Assembly: GCA_022704885.1 (NCBI GenBank)
Contig: JAKJFO010000080.1
Location: 260 to 16,727, forward strand
Length of the DNA: 16,468 bases
Origin: Candidatus Rifleibacteriota bacterium
Lineage (GTDB): Bacteria; Riflebacteria; Ozemobacteria; Ozemobacterales; Ozemobacteraceae
Direction of reading: 5' to 3'
Positions 15,262-16,468 of this stretch are shown in pieces (position 1 is the first letter of the stretch; every line of letters starts with the position of its first letter). The notes below the pieces were generated by a model. That model saw only the letters and a program-made list of their open reading frames with translations. It did not search any database and was not told the DNA's origin. Position numbers and translations under genes: made by a program.

Positions 15262-15332
15262 CGGGGCTCCATGTTGCTTGATGGTTGAAGTGTGCCAAGA
15301 ATAGCACAACCGATAAAATGGTACAAGCCCCG
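15262..15332. repeat. Seven-base inverted repeat flanking the xerC promoter
   Basis: CGGGGCT (15262-15268) and its exact complement AGCCCCG (15326-15332) lie on either side of the xerC promoter and leader. One arm abuts the -35 hexamer and the other overlaps the GGAG of the ribosome binding site. With 57 bases between the arms it may be chance, or a looping operator. Confidence 0.3.
15298..15326 (-). promoter_or_regulatory. Probable xerC-operon promoter with extended -10
   Basis: On the minus strand TTGTAC (15321-15326) and TATTCT (15298-15303) are 17 bases apart. The -10 is preceded by TGC, giving an extended -10 (TGnTATTCT). The -35 match is modest. Transcription would begin near 15291, about 33 bases before the TTG start of xerC. 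This would be the main promoter of the whole leftward gene train. Confidence 0.5.
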
Positions 15333-15448
15333 AAAAAAAATAAGTTTGTGCTGGCAAAAATCGCTTTTGATCAGCGTTATAAAGCCGGTAAAAAATGATC
15401 TTGCAAGCCTGGTTATTTTAAACAGATTCTTGGGTCAGGTAAACATTT

Positions 15449-16468
15449 ATGACAGGACAACTCAGAAATCTGATTCTCGCGGCACTGCTGGGCCTGACCG
15501 CTTTGCCGGTTTCGCTGGCGCAGGAGGCGGAAATCATTGTTCCCGCTGATATCAGGCGGGAAAGAATCTACTCGGTCATTACCAGCCGCTTTTATGACGG
15601 CGATACCGAGAACAACTTTTATAACCGCGAAAGAATTCAGAAAGACGATCCGCACTATCGCGGCGACTTTAAAGGGTTGGCTTCAAGACTGACTTACATC
15701 AAAGAGTTGGGTTTTACGGCCATCTGCGTCACGCCACCGGTCGAGAACCGTGGTGCTCTTGATTTTATGGGCTTTAATGCCTATGATTACGAGACCTTTG
15801 AGCCAAGATTGAGCTCTGACGACTTTAAATGGCAGAATTTTATCGATGCGGCGAAGGCGCAGGGGTTAAAAGTCATTCAGACTCTGGTGGTGAACCACGT
15901 CAGCAATTACGGCATCAGAAACCATTACTTCATTTCGCGACTGCCGCTCAAATTTTATCGTGGCCCGGTAAAGGCGCAGTGGCCATATGTCTTTAATCTG
16001 GGCAATTATAAGCACCCGTATCGCATGGATAACGACAACCCATGCGCGCCGGAGTGGTTCAAAGATTTTCGTTACCGCGACCCGTGGGGGGCGGGGCCCT
16101 TGAAAGACCCGGTGACCGGGGCGGTTTTTCCGGCTGAAAATCTGCACCCCGAACGCTTCTTTGGCACCGATGAAAAACTGCTTAGCCCTGAATGGTTTCA
16201 CCGTGAGGGCTGGCTGAAGGCTGACGAAAATCTCACGGTCAGTCGGGTGCAGCGCGCCCATCTTGACGATAACAGCATCGACCTTGCCACTGACAACTGG
16301 AAAATCCGGAACTTCTTTGCAGCGCTTGGCAAAAAATACATCACCATGGGTATCGATGGTTTCAGAATTCAGTTTGCCAGAAATACCGACCGCCGCGATC
16401 TTATTTATATGGTCGAGATGTGGCGGCAGATAAAGCCTGATCTGATAGTCTTTGCCGATGTTGAGCCG
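15449..16468 (+). CDS. Exported GH13 (alpha-amylase family) protein with degenerate active site, 3' end outside window
   Basis: The first 340 residues are visible. A signal peptide (residues 1-25: LILAALLGLTALPVSLAQ, cleavage near Ala24-Gln25) predicts export. The catalytic TIM barrel follows: YSVITSRFYDGD (41-52), GDFKGLASRLTYIKELGF (72-89) and NAYDYETFEPRLSSDDF (110-126). GH13 region I is KVIQTLVVNH (141-150), where the usual DVVxNH aspartate is Thr145. Region II is GIDGFRIQ (301-308), where the nucleophile aspartate of GFRxD is Gln308, although Arg306 is kept. Region III reads VFADVE (334-339), where GE is expected, so the acid is Asp337 at best. The fold is clearly GH13, but hydrolytic activity is doubtful. 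It is transcribed away from xerC, with a weak AGG ribosome binding site. Confidence 0.85.
   Translation, partial: MTGQLRNLILAALLGLTALPVSLAQEAEIIVPADIRRERIYSVITSRFYDGDTENNFYNRERIQKDDPHYRGDFKGLASRLTYIKELGFTAICVTPPVENRGALDFMGFNAYDYETFEPRLSSDDFKWQNFIDAAKAQGLKVIQTLVVNHVSNYGIRNHYFISRLPLKFYRGPVKAQWPYVFNLGNYKHPYRMDNDNPCAPEWFKDFRYRDPWGAGPLKDPVTGAVFPAENLHPERFFGTDEKLLSPEWFHREGWLKADENLTVSRVQRAHLDDNSIDLATDNWKIRNFFAALGKKYITMGIDGFRIQFARNTDRRDLIYMVEMWRQIKPDLIVFADVEP

Noticed and set aside
14344..15357. A longer Xer frame starting at an ATG at 15357
   Set aside because: The extra 33 residues fit no Xer N-terminus and the start would lie upstream of the promoter at 15298-15326. The TTG at 15258 has GGAG at good spacing and gives the usual length.
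15340..15448. Promoter for the GH13 gene, including a sigma-54-like TGGCA site near 15349
   Set aside because: The GG and GC elements are too close for sigma-54. The sigma-70-like pairs I could find (for example TTGATC with TAAAAA) are weak, so no site is called.
1..16468. CRISPR arrays, insertion sequences, prophage genes, tRNA or rRNA genes
   Set aside because: No regularly spaced repeats, transposase motifs, phage genes or tRNA-like cloverleaf were seen on either strand. The Xer gene is of the housekeeping kind in a conserved context, not an integron or phage integrase.

Overview
The window is a stretch of bacterial chromosome of moderate G+C content. It is dominated by one long leftward (minus-strand) gene train for the early-assembling parts of the flagellum. 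Read in the direction of transcription, the order is xerC-type recombinase, hslV, hslU, flgB, flgC, fliE, fliF, fliG, a truncated second fliG, fliH, fliI, fliJ, a lytic-transglycosylase-like gene, a MotE/YlxF/FlbB-like gene and nadE. The core xer-hslV-hslU-flgB-flgC-fliE-fliF-fliG-fliH-fliI-fliJ-ylxF is the order known from Bacillus (codV-clpQ-clpY-codY-flgB onward, here without codY), and much of it is also found in spirochaetes. This points to a flagellated bacterium outside the Proteobacteria. My low-confidence guess is a deep-branching diderm lineage such as Riflebacteria/Ozemobacteria or a spirochaete relative; no marker here settles it.

Layout. Positions 2-310 (+) are the 3' end of a secreted beta-helix-type protein. 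Positions 380-958 (+) encode a small exported coiled-coil protein of unknown function. Positions 959-1209 are a convergent intergenic region with a rho-independent terminator for the minus-strand operon and three further hairpins. Positions 1210-15258 (-) are the flagellar train. Most genes overlap by 1-8 bases or lie within a few tens of bases, and several start with TTG or GTG. The one real gap in the train, 117 bases between fliE and fliF, holds a good sigma-70-type promoter. Positions 15259-15448 are a divergent intergenic region with a promoter for xerC. Positions 15449-16468 (+) are the 5' part of an exported GH13 (alpha-amylase family) protein cut by the window end.

How the genes work together. 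FliE, FlgB and FlgC form the base of the rod, FliF the MS ring and FliG the rotor part of the switch. FliH, FliI and FliJ form the export ATPase complex, and the MotE-like membrane protein probably scaffolds motor or stator. HslVU is an ATP-dependent protease, Xer a site-specific recombinase and NadE an NAD synthetase.

Three things stand out. (1) A free-standing FliG C-terminal domain is encoded directly after fliG. It keeps four of the five charged residues known from the E. coli torque surface but has no FliF- or FliM-binding modules. (2) The transglycosylase-like flagellar protein has alanine where the catalytic glutamate should be. (3) The GH13 protein lacks the nucleophile aspartate and two other hallmark acidic residues. 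The last two look like pseudoenzymes kept for a non-catalytic job.
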